Below are positions 47,976 to 60,235 of a stretch of 64,000 bases of DNA, piece after piece. This DNA comes from Diphasiastrum complanatum (lineage: Eukaryota; Streptophyta; Lycopodiopsida; Lycopodiales; Lycopodiaceae), in NCBI GenBank assembly GCA_029204225.1, contig CM055101.1, positions 40,895,427 through 40,959,426 on the forward strand, in the 5' to 3' direction. Below the pieces are notes generated by a model. It saw nothing but the letters and a program-made list of their open reading frames with translations. It ran no database searches and was not told the DNA's origin. Each line of letters starts with the position of its first letter. Within the stretch, counting starts at the first letter, position 1. Both the position numbers and the translations under genes were made by a program.

Positions 47976-48975
47976 CGAGCCAGAAATTGGTTAAATTTAG
48001 TAAAAAATGGTCAAAACTTCGAACGGGAGGTGTCCACAGGTTTGTGCGCTCCACACGAACCCACATGTTTATTTGCAGCTCAATTTCAACGCCGTTTGTC
48101 TGAAAACGCCTTTTCTACCGAGGGAAATGCCACTAAATGGACTACTTTTTAACATTCCTGAGAACTGGTCCAGTGTCGTTGAACGAAGTCCGTTTTTCAA
48201 ACCCTCTATTTCATCCTGTGCTGCATGTCGAGACGAACCTACACGACTGAACTAGGCTCCAAACGGTTTAGTACTCACAGAAAAACGTGCGTCCGAACCA
48301 GAAACCCTAAACGCAGTCCTGGGATTCTAGGCTCGTCGAGCCAAAAATTGGTCGGATTCAGTAAAAAATGATCAAAACTTCGGACGGGACGTGTCCACAA
48401 GTTCATGGGCTCAACACAAACCCATAGGTTCATTTGCAACTCAATTCCGATATCGGTTGTCCAAAAACGCCCTTTTTGCCGGAGGGAATGCCACGAAATG
48501 GACTACTTTCCAATATTCTCGGGAATTGGTCCAGTGTCGCCGAATGGAGTCTGTTTTTCAGACCCTCTATTTTGTCTTGTGCTACCATAGAGATGAATCC
48601 ACATAACTAAATCGGGCTCCAAATGATTCAGTATTCACAGCAAAACGTGCATCTGAACCAGAAACCCTAAATGCAGCCCTGGGATTCTAGGCCCGTCGAG
48701 CCAGGAATTGGTCAGATTCAGTAAAAAATAGTCAAAACCTTGGACGGTAGGTGTCCAGAGGTTCGTGGGGCTCAACGCGAACTCACTGGACCAATTGTTG
48801 CTCAATTTTGACGTCGTATGCTTGAACACACCCGTCGTGTCGGGAGGAACGCCACTAGAGCACAATAAATGGACTACTTTTTGGCATTTTCGAGACATGG
48901 TCTAGTATCGTCGAAACGGGCTCCGTCTTGTATGCCGTCTGTTCCATCCAGTGCTGCACGTCGAGACAAACCCGC
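47976..48975. repeat. Satellite-like tandem repeat, 360-bp unit, about 2.8 copies
   Basis: CGAGCCAGAAATTGG and its variants begin at 47976, 48337 and 48697 (periods 361 and 360). Each unit carries AGTAAAAAATGGTCAAAAC, a GGTGTCCAC block, ATGGACTACTTTTT, CTGGTCCAGTGTCG, TGCTGCATGTCGAGACGAAC and GAAACCCTAAACGCAG. Divergence of 10-20 percent by eye. The unit length is twice a nucleosome repeat. Confidence 0.85.
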
Positions 48976-49755
48976 ATACACATACATGCAGTAGCAGTAG
49001 TAGCACCCGTAACAACAGCTTATTGTATTGTTGAGAGAGATCAATAGATCATTGTCACAATTTCTTCCTCCATTAAGAGCATTGCTTTGTGTATTGTCTT
49101 CAAGCTTTTGTGTATGATCTAAAGAGGCTTCCAAAAGTGGTAGGCTGCTATTGTAGGGCTGGTATGCTATTGTTTTTGGTTGCCATCAGTACCTTTTATT
49201 AGTTTCTTTTGTCTCTTGAATGCTTTGTCAAGTGCATGTGTATCAAAGGTAGCGTTAGAATGCTTTGCCATTTCTAGCTTTTGTAGCTTGTTATGCAAAG
49301 ATCTTAGCCAAGTATTTTGGGAGTTTGGATCCGTTCAAGATCCACTTTTTTCACATACCATACTTGCATAAAGGTTTTTTCTAAAATAAGGGTTTTTTTC
49401 CCACTTCCAATTTTAAAAGGACTCTACAAAATTTTAAAATTTAATTCCTAAATGGAGCGAAAGTAGTTTTTCCACCCTCACTAAGCTGAACATGACCTTT
49501 TGGAAAACCTCACTGCATGACACTATATAAACATGCAGTTTCGACGATTGTTCCTCACAACACCATGAAGAGTTCTAAGGTCTCTCACCTACGGCGAGTG
49601 CGCCCTACCAGTTCATTATTTGTCTCCTTCAATTCAACACTTTACTATATCAACACTCTCTCTTCATGCTTGTCACATTCAGTATGATACTTCCATGCTG
49701 ACTCTCATATGTGGTTACAAATTACTCATTACATAAAGCTTTGTATGAAAGTTTT
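48976..49755. other. No gene recognised
   Basis: Nothing identifiable between the 360-bp repeats and the GATGGACA field. Confidence 0.5.
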
Positions 49756-50290
49756 TTGATGGCTGATGGACATATCAAATTTTTTGATATGTCCATCAGT
49801 TTTTTTTATGGCAACGATGGACATAGCAATTTTTTTTAAAAAAATAGATATGTGTGCATCCTGCCTGAATGGCAGCGATGGACATACTACATCTATTTAC
49901 ATCTCTTCAAGATTGTTTTTTAGCTCATGTGGCCATGATGAACCACTAGTTGCCTCTTCAACTATGAGTTTGGTTTTATGTGTCTGATGGACAGCGATGG
50001 GATGGCCCTATCATAAGCTATCTTGTGGCTTCAAATAAACATAAATAATTGCCTCTGTCCACCAGCGATGGACAGATGGTTGACTCTTATACTTCTGAAA
50101 ATTGTTTCACAATGGTTGATAGACATTCTTTCCACCAGCGATGGACAACAAGTTCTATCAACTTTTTCAGTATGTAAATTTGGCAAACACACCTCTTACT
50201 ATCCAACGTAGACGGTAGGAGCATTTACTTTTGTTTCTTTGATCTTTTATATGATTCACAGGCTCCCTGTCCAACGATGGACAACAAGCC
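49756..50290. repeat. Interspersed CAGCGATGGACA motif with one hairpin
   Basis: The word (C/T)RRCGATGGACA or its close variant occurs about eight times in 530 bp (about 49764, 49817, 49876, 49994, 50063, 50139, 50273), irregularly spaced by AT-rich sequence. At 49763-49799 it forms a perfect 17-bp inverted repeat with a 3-nt loop. Confidence 0.75.
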
Positions 50291-50367
50291 AAAATAATCA
50301 ATTTGGATTGAAGCTTTTTATATATACACTTCTACTGTCATGCAAACCCTACACAGCATGTACAAGC

Positions 50368-51152
50368 TGTCAGAAATGTTGAACTCCTGCAACTTTGTCG
50401 CAACACGAACAAGACACGAAGGTCGAATGAGAACAATTCGCGACAGTCAATGTGTCTTTGACTCGAAGCACGAACGATTTGCAAATCAATTGCGAATCCT
50501 AAACACACCTCTAGGATCGCAAAGCACAAAATGGACGCAAAACGAAAACTACGAAAAGAATGAAAACACGCGAAGAGAAATTTTTTGCGCTGCCAGCTGG
50601 CAGCTCAACGAGCTTCATGCCCAGCTGAAACGAATAGCAACGACAGAGACTAACTAACTAGTTGATTAGCATTAACTAGTCTTGTGATTCTACGTTTAGC
50701 TATCTTGTAAACTCCACACAGTAGAGGTATAAACAATCCTATCTAGATCATAACCAAAGAGAGAGAAAAAGTGATGAGAATTGTACAGAGATTTATAAGA
50801 AATAGAGAGAGACGTAACGAATAGAGTAAGAAAGCAAAAATACCGTAGTTGTGCATGAAAGTCTGCCAACGAGCATAACATAACAAAAGAGCAGAGAGTC
50901 AATCCGCCAACAAACGAGACACTGACGATATCGCTCTAAAACCAAACTGACGATATAGTCGCTCTATTTCATGTATCTCTTGGTCTTGTGCTGTGTCTCT
51001 TGATTGCTAGAATAAAATATGTTCTGTGATGCGTAGTCGAGTGTTTGGGATCCCGTAAGAGCTTCTGCATGAAAAGAAAATTCAAAGACAGAAAATTGTT
51101 CGTGAATCAGAAGAGAGAGGACGAACACGAAACAAAAAAAACTTCCGCGACA
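50368..51152 (+). repeat. Copia B 5' LTR
   Basis: TGTCAGAAATG...TTCCGCGACA. Has about 31 bp (roughly 50390-50420, including GTCGCAACACGAAC) that the 3' LTR lacks. Confidence 0.95.
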
Positions 51153-51165
51153 TAGTATCAAAACC
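51153..51165 (+). promoter_or_regulatory. Copia B primer-binding site (decayed iMet type)
   Basis: TAGTATCAAAACC directly follows the LTR; it matches TGGTATCAGAGC except for G-to-A changes. Confidence 0.75.
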
Positions 51166-51217
51166 TACAAGTTATCACTATTGATATCCCAGCAGTGATT
51201 CTTCCAAACAACAAAAT

Positions 51218-52110
51218 ATGGCTACAACAATCCAGACAAGAGAAGCAATCAGTCTTGATGGCAAAAATTACAGGATCTGGAAATTCAAAATCAAAACACT
51301 TCTGAAGGGCGAAGGCATCTGGTCAATGACTGAACTTTCAGAGGTGCAGCCTCCAGAGGGAGACCCGAGGAGAGCTGAATGGATAAAAAAAGATGAGCGC
51401 ATTATGGCGATCATTGTTTCGTCCATAAATGAAGATCTACTCATGTAGATTGAAGACTGAGAAAGCAGCCATGCAGCGTGGGAAAGATTAAAGCAGAAGT
51501 ATGAAGCGAGGACTGCAACTTTAGTCATGCACCTTCACAATCAGCTACAATTCATACGATGGGATGAGAACCAATTAGATCAGCACGTTGAAAATATCAG
51601 AATGATCTTCGCTCAACTCAATGCATCAGGACAAGAGCACCAGGTCCCAGCACCAAAGCAGCTGATGTACTTCATGAAATCTCTACCGACATCCTATCAA
51701 CCGCTGAGAATGCTCATACTTAGTCTACCAGATATGACATTCGACAAAGCAGTTAGTCTTGTCGCTGATGAGAAACTAATGAGAGACGAAGGAGAGAGAA
51801 GTAGTGATCAAGAGAAGGCTCTCTTCATGAAAGGAAAGAAGAAGAACAAAAACAAGCCAAGATTCGAGAAGATGAAGTCCTCAAATCAACAATCTTCTTC
51901 CTGCGATCACTATCACAAACCAGGCCATACGGCCAACAAATACTGGTTCAACCCAGCAATACCTTGCATGCACTGCAAAAAGAAAGGGTATTCTGCATAC
52001 GACTGCAGATTCAACCCAAAAAGAAAAAACAAAGCTGAAAAGGCAAACATTGCAGAGTCATCAAAGGATGCTGAAAGAGGTGACGAAGCTTTCACGATAC
52101 TCGACGAAGC
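51218..52110 (+). pseudogene. Copia B gag
   Basis: ATG at 51218 begins MATTIQTREAISLDGKNYRI, then WKFKIKTLLKGEGIW: the copia Gag N-terminal domain. After two stops near 51446-51460 the UBN2-like middle continues (LKQKYEARTATLVMHLHNQL, MYFMKSLPTSYQPLRMLILS). Two zinc knuckles follow at about 51900-52010, both damaged: CDHYHKPGHTANKYW has Tyr for two Cys, and CMHCKKKGYSAYDC has Tyr for His. G-to-A or C-to-T changes explain each. Confidence 0.9.
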
Positions 52111-52560
52111 TTCGACAAGCTACTCTGAACATGAGTACGATGTAGTCATCGATTCAAGAGCAACATCTCACATAACCTGCAACAAGAAGATCTTGATAAA
52201 CTTTCGCGAAAAAGAAAATGACAGAGCAGTCATTCTAGGCGATGGAAGCAGACACGATGTCAAAGACATCGGCTCTCTATAGCTACGGACACTATTAGGC
52301 CAAGAAGAGCTGCCATGAGCACTTTAACATTGAAAGAGCATACTTGGATTGACATACAAAAGCTTTATCTTTAAGAAAGTCAAATCTCTAATCCTAGACT
52401 CTATGTGCCTTCACTCAGAAAGGATCTGCTATCTGTCTCCAAGATGGCATATCTAGACATTCGAGGTTTGTTCGACGACAACACTTGCCGTATGCTCGAG
52501 AAGACGACAAACAAGTTGCTGACGGTCGGATGCAAAGAAGGAAATCTCTACCAAGCCAAA
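52111..52560 (+). pseudogene. Copia B protease
   Basis: YDVVIDSRATSHITCNKKI contains the aspartic protease triad with Gly replaced by Arg (DSG to DSR), followed by AVILGDGSRHDV. A TAG at 52280 and further stops separate it from LRKDLLSVSKMAYLD, the usual link to the integrase. Confidence 0.85.
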
Positions 52561-53626
52561 ATAATCAGCAACTCTGAAAGCATATAAAATGCTTCAGAAA
52601 ACGAAGATCAGCTCTAGCATAGAAGAATGTATCATCTGAACATGCGGAGCCTGTATGACATGAGCAGAAAGGACATTGTCACAGGTCTCAAGATTTCAAG
52701 GCCAGAGGCTGAGTTCTGTGAAGCTTGTCATAAAGGCAAGCAACATCGGAATCCATTCACACACGAGGGAAGAAGAGCCAAAGAAGTTCTTGAGCTTGTC
52801 CACTCTGATGTGTGTGGACCGATGAAAACATATTCACTCTGGTTCGAGATATTTTCTAACGTTCATAGATGATTACAACCGAATGACCACGATCTACTAC
52901 TTGAAGAAGAAATCCGAAGTATTTGATTCTTTTAAGAAGTTTGTGGCATTCGCAGAGCAACACACCTCGAAAAAGATACAGATCCTTAGATTTGACAATG
53001 GAGGTGACTACAAAAGCATAGAATTCTCAAGATTCTGCAAAGAATAGGGGATCGAACACCAGTTCACTCCTGCATACACACCAGAATACAACGGTGTGGC
53101 AGAAAGAAAAAACAGAATGCTAGTCGAAGGAGCTAGATGCATGATGGCATAGGCTCAATTGCCAGGTCAATTCTGGGCCGAGACAATAGCTGCAGCTGTA
53201 CACCTACAAAACAGATCTACAATGACAGCGCTGGAGAACAAAACACCATACGAAATGTGGACAGGCAGAAAGCCTGATCTGTCATACGTACAAGTGTTTG
53301 GATGTGCAGCATACAAGCACATTCCAAAGGAAAAGATAAGCAAGCTCGATAACAAATCCGAACAAACAATCATGGTCGGCTACTCAAATGGAACACATGT
53401 GTACAGACTCTACGATCCAACCACGAAGAAGGTTGTTTCGAGTAGAGATGTGAAGTACGACACATTCCCTGGACTGAAAGACAAAAAAAGCCATGAGATC
53501 TTCACACTGCTATCTATTCAAGAGAGATATCGAGGACATACATCAAATCAGAATGCAGAGCCCCAGATTCCAGAGCAGCAGGAAGCAGAGAATCGACCTT
53601 ACAAACAAGAAATGTTTGAGCAGTGA
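52561..53626 (+). pseudogene. Copia B GAG-pre-integrase and integrase
   Basis: HRRMYHLNMRSLYDM, then FCEACHKGKQHRNPF (zinc region) and LELVHSDVCGPMKTYS (first Asp, about 52800). After a shift at about 52855 come TFIDDYNRMT, RFDNGGDY (second Asp, about 52990) and NGVAERKNRM (Glu, about 53100), with stops at 53045 and 53150. The C-terminal part FWAETIAAAVHLQNRS to VYRLYDPTTKKVVSSRDV (53159-53470) is open. All three catalytic acids are recognisable. Confidence 0.92.
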
Positions 53627-53639
53627 CAAAACGAACCTC

Positions 53640-55300
53640 GAAGGTCAACAAGACAAAGAAGAGCTCCAGACCGCTATTCTGACAATCTTCAATGGAGTGA
53701 AGACACGTAGTTCAAGTACAGAAGCTTCACAGAAGAGCCAACAACATACCAAGAAGCTATCTAGAGTCTAGAGGGATAATTCTTGAAGCAGACAATGTCA
53801 GAGGAGATTGAGTCGATGAGGCAAAACGAGGCATGGACATTAGAGCCACTGTCAGAAAACAGAAAAATAGTCGACTGCAAGTGGGTGTACAAGAAAAAGC
53901 TAAAATCAAATGGCACTATTGGCCGCTACAAGGCAAGGCTTGTCGCAAAGGGCTACACGTAGAGATATGGTGTCGACTATTTCGACACATATTTGTCCAT
54001 GGTGAAGATGACAAACATAAGGTTACTCCTTGCATATGCCACATAGTACAATCTGGAAGTTCACCAGATTGACGTGAAAGCAGCCTTTCTCCATGGAGAC
54101 CTAGAGGAGGAAATCTTCATGAAGCAACTTGAAGGCTATGAAGACCTCGACAACAAACAATATGTCTGTCAATTACAGAGATGCATCTAGGGTCTAAAAC
54201 ATGCATCACGGGCCTGGTACAAAAAGCTTGATGGTCTTTTGAAGTCTCTAGACTTCAACCCTACTGTCTACATCAAAAGAGTAGGAAAGGTTTTTGTAAT
54301 ACTGACCATTTTCATGGATGATTCGTTGATGATAGGAAATTCCTTGATGCTGATCAAAGACAAGAAGAGTCAGATTTCTGAAAGCTACGAAATCACATAT
54401 ATTGGAGAAGCAACAAAATGCCTAGGGCTGGAGATCATAAGAGATCGATCGAATGGCGAAATGCACTTGAGTCAGCCAGAATACACCAAAAAAGTGCTGA
54501 AGCAGTACCACATGATAGACTGCAAAGAGAAAGCCACACCAATGATAGCTGGAGCCAAGCTCACGAAACATGATTGCCCAAAAACAGGAGAGGAAGAACA
54601 GAAGATGGCAGGTATATCCTATCAGAACTTAATCGAGAGTCTGATGTACTTGACAATTTGTACCAGACCGGATCTGGTCTTTTTTGTTTATGCATTGATC
54701 CAATTCTGTTCCAATCTTGCGCTAGCACATTGGCAAATGGCCAAACGAATCCTACAGTATCTAAAGGGTACCCAGAATATTGGATTAACCTACAGAGCTA
54801 GAAAATAGGAGAAATAATTTGAGCTATGTCACTATAGTGATGCGAGCTGGACGAGTTGCAAGGATGACAATAAGTCCATTACTGGAGGATGTACAATAGT
54901 GTGCGAAACTGCAATCAGCTGGATATGCAAAAAGCAAACCTTGGTAGCTCAATCCTCTTGCGAAGCTAAGTATGTCGCAGCCTCGAAAGTGGCGAATGAG
55001 GTAGTGTGGCTGCGGATGATGTTGGAGGCAATCGGGATACCACAAGAGTGGCCAAGCACGATGATGATGGACTCCTAGAGTGCCACCTATCTGTCCCAGG
55101 ATCCTGTCTTCCATTCAAAGATGAAGCACATTCCTTCGAAGTACCATTACATTCGAGATTTGATCTCGAAAGGAGAGCTCTAGGTCCAATTCATAAAATC
55201 AGAAAGTATGACTGTAGACCTCCCCACGAAACCGCTCGACAAGCCACTCTTTACCAAGCAAAGAGAGGCAATTGGATTGAACGAACAAAGCTGCAAGGTT
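53640..55300 (+). pseudogene. Copia B reverse transcriptase and RNase H
   Basis: RT: EEIESMRQNEAWTLEPL (about 53800), CKWVYKKKL, KARLVAKGYT with TAG for Gln, HQIDVKAAFLHGDLEEEIF (about 54060), GLKHASRAWYKKL (about 54195) and FMDDSLMIG in place of Y-V-D-D (about 54310). The stretch from 54239 to 54805 is open. RNase H: YSDASWTSCKDDNKSITGG (about 54835), AQSSCEAKYVAASKVANE, VFHSKMKHIPSKYHYIRDLI (about 55110). Stops at 54807, 54815, 55076 and 55183. Inactive. Confidence 0.93.
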
Positions 55301-55310
55301 CAAGAGGGAG
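55299..55310 (+). promoter_or_regulatory. Copia B polypurine tract
   Basis: TTCAAGAGGGAG directly before the 3' LTR. Confidence 0.8.
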
Positions 55311-56060
55311 TGTCAGAAATGGTGAACTCTTGCTCGAATGAGAACAGTTCGTGACAGTCAACGTGTCTTTGACTCGAAGCACGAACGATTCGTGAATCAA
55401 TCGCGAATCGTAAACACACCTCCAGTTCCGCAAAGCACAAAATGGACGCAAAACGAAAACTACGAAAAGAACCGAAAAGAACGAAAACACACGAAGAGAA
55501 ATCTTTCGCGCTGTCAGCTGGTAGCTCAACGGGCTTCATGTCCATCTAAAATGAATAACAACGATGGAGACTAACTAGCTAGTTGACTAGCGTTAACTAG
55601 TCTTGTGACTCTACGTTTAGCTATCTTGTAAACTCCACACAGTAGAGGTATAAACGATCCTCCCTGGATCATAACCAAAGAGAGAAAAAAAGTGATGAGA
55701 ATTTTACAGAGATTTGTAAGAAACAGAGAGAGATGTAAGAAAGCAAAAATACCATAGTTGTGCATGAAAGTCTGCCAACGAGCAGAACACAGCGAAAGAG
55801 CAGAGAGTCAATCCGCCAACAAGCGAGACATTGACGATCTTGCTCTAAAACCAAACTGACAATATAGTCGCTCTATTTCGTGTATCTCTTGGCCTTGTGC
55901 TGTGTCTCTTGATTACTAGAATAAAATATGTTATGTGATGCGTAGTCGAGTGTCAGGGATTCCATAAGAGCTTTCGCACGAAAAGAGAATTCAAAGATAG
56001 AAAATTGTTCACGAATCAAAAGAGAGAGGACGAACACAAAACGAAAAAGCTTCCGCGACA
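55311..56060 (+). repeat. Copia B 3' LTR
   Basis: TGTCAGAAATGG...CTTCCGCGACA, followed by the target duplication CAAGC. Confidence 0.95.
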
Positions 56061-56084
56061 CAAGCATGGGATTTGATTACTTGC

Positions 56085-56345
56085 GCTATTACTCGCCTAT
56101 GCTCATTACTCGTGCTATTACTCATCGGTGCCCATTACTCGCGCTCAGCTATTTACTTGCCTTCAGAGACCATTACTTGCCTTCAAAAATCATTACTCCC
56201 GCTCAGTACATTTCTCGTCCCCTTTGTGATTACTCGTCCCATTGATTACTCGTCGACGCCACATTACTCGCCAACTGACTTTTACTCGCACCCTATTTAT
56301 TACTCGCCCATAGTACATAGCTCACCCTCAATACATTTCTCGCCC
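56085..56345. repeat. Degenerate short repeat of ATTACTCGCGCT type
   Basis: TTACTCGY, CATTACTYGC and related words recur about 20 times at spacings of 10-20 bp. Begins shortly after copia B. Confidence 0.7.
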
Positions 56346-56379
56346 TCAGACCCTATCCATCACCGTACCAGTTTTCACC

Positions 56380-58510
56380 GATGGCATCGAAATGTCATCT
56401 TTTGCTACTGTCCCACCTGGTCAACGGGTCCAAACCACTCGAACCACTGCCACACCTACTGGACCCAGCCATTCCTCCAGCTCGTGTATGTCCACACACA
56501 CTCAACCTCACCATCTACATCCCAGCAGATCGGATCCGCCTCTTCATTCTCCCCAATCTCATCCACATCCCCTAGCCGAGAGGAGGGAGAGACATCTCCC
56601 CGATCTACCCGCCAACCTGTTGCTCGTGTCGCATGCGCACCATCACAGTACACCATTCTGCCTTATGGAGCAGGAGATTGTTGCTCTTCGCACCGACGGC
56701 TGCCTCGCGGTCTTGACTGCCACAGGCCTCCATAATATGCAAGTGCCCCTTTTCCAGGAGCTTGCCCTAGTCCGGTGCCACCGACACTTTTACCGTCACC
56801 TACAAGGGACAAGGCCATGTGATCCCCCTCGACCCGCAACTAATTTCCATTGCTCTCACGCTTCCACACTCCGCTCATCTACCAGCCACCCACATACTCG
56901 CCAAATATGACATATCTGCATTTCTCAACCCAGACCAGGACAATATTAAGACCAAAACCAACAATGGGTACATGATCTCACGGCTTAGAAATCCTCATCT
57001 CTGTGACGCGATAGATTTTCTATCTGCCACCATCATTGATTTTCAGTTTCCACCATCTCCTCCGTGTGTCCAAGTAGGTCATCGCCATGGCGACCATGAT
57101 GGAAAGACCAAAAACAGTCTATGATTGGGCCTCGTTTCTTATGAAACAGTTACAAGCTGCTTTGAAGCGCTCCTTGCGGATCACTTGCGGTGGTCTCATC
57201 ACCGTCATCGCCTATATGCATCTAGAGCATTTAGGTGTCAAAACGCCCCTACCATCCTCTCCATCTGCCAACTCTCCCCGTAGGATGCCCTCGCGCAACT
57301 GTTGGTCGACCAATCGCCTACCTTCATCTCCTCTCCTATGCCATCTATTTAAACACGCACTAGCCCGGTGCATGATAGCCCCAAACTCTAGATTGTGACC
57401 CTGTGCATAGCCCCAACCGCTCTTCCCCCTTAGTTCAGATCGTCTCTCCTGTGCATAGCCCTATCCGCCCTATAATCACTTTCACTATCTCGATCGTCGT
57501 CACGAGTCCTGTCGCTTCCACCATCGCCACCTCATCTTCCCTCTCTGTCTCTATTCCAATTGTTTCCTCTCTTGTTCGTCCCACGCTCATCTCTATCATC
57601 ACTGCTCCAATCGCCTCCATAGTCACTCCCATTGTTACCACTGTTTCCACCACCATTGTTCCACCAATCACCACCATCTCTGTCACCGCGCCTCTTCTAC
57701 CACCCGTCATAACCTTGCCAATATCCGCCAACTGGGATACTCAAGCACTAGATTGCTAGACCGCCTTAACATGCCTTCAGAATCAACTCTACCAGATGCT
57801 CTCTATAAGAGCTACTGAGCAATCCCATGGCCAATCAGTGGCGGGACAAACGTTGTAGGCCTTGACTGATTAGGTCAAGCATCTGAACAAAGAGAGAGAA
57901 AGAGTGTTAGGAGCTGGTCCATCAATTGACCGAGCAGCTCAAGAAAGCAGAGCAAGCAGCTCAACAACAGCAACAACATATGGACAACCTCAAGTCCCAG
58001 ATCCTCCAAGAGAAGACCGTCCGACAAACTTATCAATCCGACCGCCAGCACCTCGTCCTAAAACAAACAGCGCTAGAACAAGAACGTGAATCTCTCCAAG
58101 CTCAGAGAGATCGCTCAAGGATTACGTCTGCCAATTGGAACGTGATGTCTCAAAGGAGCGAACAGAGAATCAAAGGGCCCAAACCAACTTCCAGACTCAA
58201 TAGGCGGCCCTGAAATTAAAAGTCCAACAAGCAAACTCGCAGGTGCAGGCCTTCTAGGCTACCCTAGATCAAATGGTATCCGCGGCAGAAGACGAATCAC
58301 CGGCCTCTCAAAAGTTGCAAAGGAAGCGCGCCGAATATTATAAGGACCACTTTGGCCGCGTGCTACAAACTTACCAAGATCAGAGGAAGCTTCGGCACCA
58401 AGGATACCGAGTTGACAACCCTACATGCCACATTCTAAGAAGATGAGCAAGCGCTCCAAGTAGCAGAAGGCCAGTTAAGAACCCTCAAAAAGCAGTTCAA
58501 TTGCGTTCTA
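56380..58510 (+). pseudogene. Unrecognised TE-like coding remnant (Pro/Ser-rich, globular and coiled-coil parts)
   Basis: Composition (C-rich, codon-like third-position bias) and patches of protein-like translation suggest old coding sequence. A Ser/Thr/Pro-rich start (56395-56600) leads into YKGQGHVIPLDPQLISIALT (about 56800) and DAIDFLSATIIDFQFP, then TVYDWASFLMKQLQAALKRS (about 57115). After a Ser/Thr/Ile/Val-rich stretch (57410-57750) comes a heptad coiled coil (EQLKKAEQAAQQQQQHMDNL, 57926-58210) and EYYKDHFGRVLQTYQDQRK (about 58340). Frames change repeatedly. It faintly resembles the N-terminal ORFs of some plant TEs with a plant-mobile-type domain, but I cannot name it. Confidence 0.45.
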
Positions 58511-58825
58511 GAGTTTCTCACTACTTTAGATGATAAATCACCTCTTATTTTTCAATATTTGAGTAGAATAGCTTTTTATTATTTCTCTCTGTCTTTTTCG
58601 GCTTCCCCCCTCTCTAATTCGGATCTCATTCACATTTATCAGATTGCATCAAAGGTCAATAAAAATATTTTTATTTTTGTCGTCCTTACTGGCTTTATCC
58701 AGGTTTAGGATTTCGGCTAATTTTGCAATATTTTCGGGAGTCCTCCGCTCCGCTTTGTAGTCGGCCTTAGTGCCATCATTAATTTTTCGCACGATCGACG
58801 CTTCCAATTGGAGCTAGATCATATG
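58511..58825. other. Spacer, no gene recognised
   Basis: AT-rich; separates two parts of the C-rich coding remnant and may be an intron or insertion. Confidence 0.4.
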
Positions 58826-59620
58826 CATCAACCCCCCCTCTTTGTTCCACCTTCGTTTATCCCTTCATCTTCACAACACCAGCAGGTACGATACGCGCCA
58901 GAGTACCAGCCAACATGATTAGGGAAGCCTTCTGATGCCCTAGAAAAGCATATTAAGCATTGCCAAACTACCACCACCGCACTTCCTGATGCCCTCTGTC
59001 TCGCTTATAACGAGCTCAAAGCCCTGTATTACGATTGTCACCAGTATTTTCCAGTGTCGCTCATTGTATGCTATAACGCGGCCTTGGCTCATTATAATGC
59101 CATTGTCCAAGATCCATTCATCAGACATCCCTGCCAGATTTCTAACTTTTCATTCATCGAATCCGCCTCCACATTCGACTACCACCAACTTCAGCTAACC
59201 TTCCCTCACTTCGACCTTCAAACTGGCGGAGATCGCACCTTCGACCAGGATCTTTGGTATGACTCTCAGACAAAAGCCACTACAACCTCTTAGATTTATG
59301 CTAACATGCCCAAACTCGAAATTGCATCTCCTCCTCGCGGCCTCTCACCATCTCGCACCATCTCACCACCTCACGCCAGCTCTCCTCCTCGTGCCTCTTC
59401 CCCTCCTCTCACCTCCTCTTCTCCACCCAAATCTGATCTTCCATCAACTTCCACAGTTCCTTCTCACCCAGTGGATAACTTCCCTGATCCTGTGGCGGTG
59501 CACAAACACTGGTACAATAAAGTTTTTATGGTACTTGACTCAAAACAGTTGGCCCTCTTCGAAAAGAAATATACAAACATCACCACCAGAGGCAGCTACA
59601 CACTACTAGGAAAGTAGCAC
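58826..59620 (+). pseudogene. Unrecognised coding remnant, second part
   Basis: Reads MHQPPLFVPPSFIPSSSQHQ, a stop, then LPDALCLAYNELKALYYDCH and FSFIESASTFDYHQLQLTFP. A Ser/Pro-rich linker (59330-59470) leads to VAVHKHWYNKVFMVLDSKQLALFEKKY, with a TAG end at 59615. One stop at 59291. Probably the same ancestral unit as the preceding remnant; no known domain. Confidence 0.4.
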
Positions 59621-59764
59621 ACGTTACTAGTATATATATAAAGATATTCTAGAGAGAGAATGTAAGGGTGCTGCCCAGTCTACTCTCCCTATGTCACACC
59701 TAGACCCTACTCTTTGCTTATTCATACATACAATACATATGCACACACATACAAGCTTATTTTT

Positions 59765-60235
59765 TAACACACACACACACACACATGCAAGAGCACACAT
59801 ACACACATGCACATATATACAAATACACATACACATAAACAATATATATACACACATACACATACACACATACATGTACACATACACATACACATATGCA
59901 CACATACACACATATGTACACACACACACACACACAAACATAGACACGTACACATATACACACATATAGATACATACACATATGCATATACACACATATA
60001 CATATACATACACATACACACACATACACATACACATACACATATACACACATATAGATACATAACATACACATACACGTATACACAAATATAGATATAT
60101 ACACATACACAGATACACACATACATACCCACATCCACATCCATACATATACACATACATACACTTACACATGCACATACATACACACATGCACATACAT
60201 ACATATACACATACACATACATATACTTACTAGTG
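59765..60235. repeat. Complex (CA)n / (TACACA)n microsatellite
   Basis: About 470 bp of interspersed ACAC, ACATAC, ATATAC and ACACAT words. The long open frames on both strands are low-complexity artefacts. Confidence 0.97.

Larger units (their letters stand above)
50368..56060 (+). mobile_element. Ty1/copia element B, full length with 5-bp target duplication
   Basis: 5.69 kb bounded by LTRs of 785 and 750 bp and flanked by the target duplication CAAGC (50363-50367 and 56061-56065). Between them: iMet-like PBS, gag, protease, integrase, RT, RNase H and polypurine tract, all in copia order. The coding region carries many stops (mostly TAG or TGA where CAG, TGG or CGA is expected), so the element cannot move by itself. 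Structure is complete; only the coding has decayed. Confidence 0.96.
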
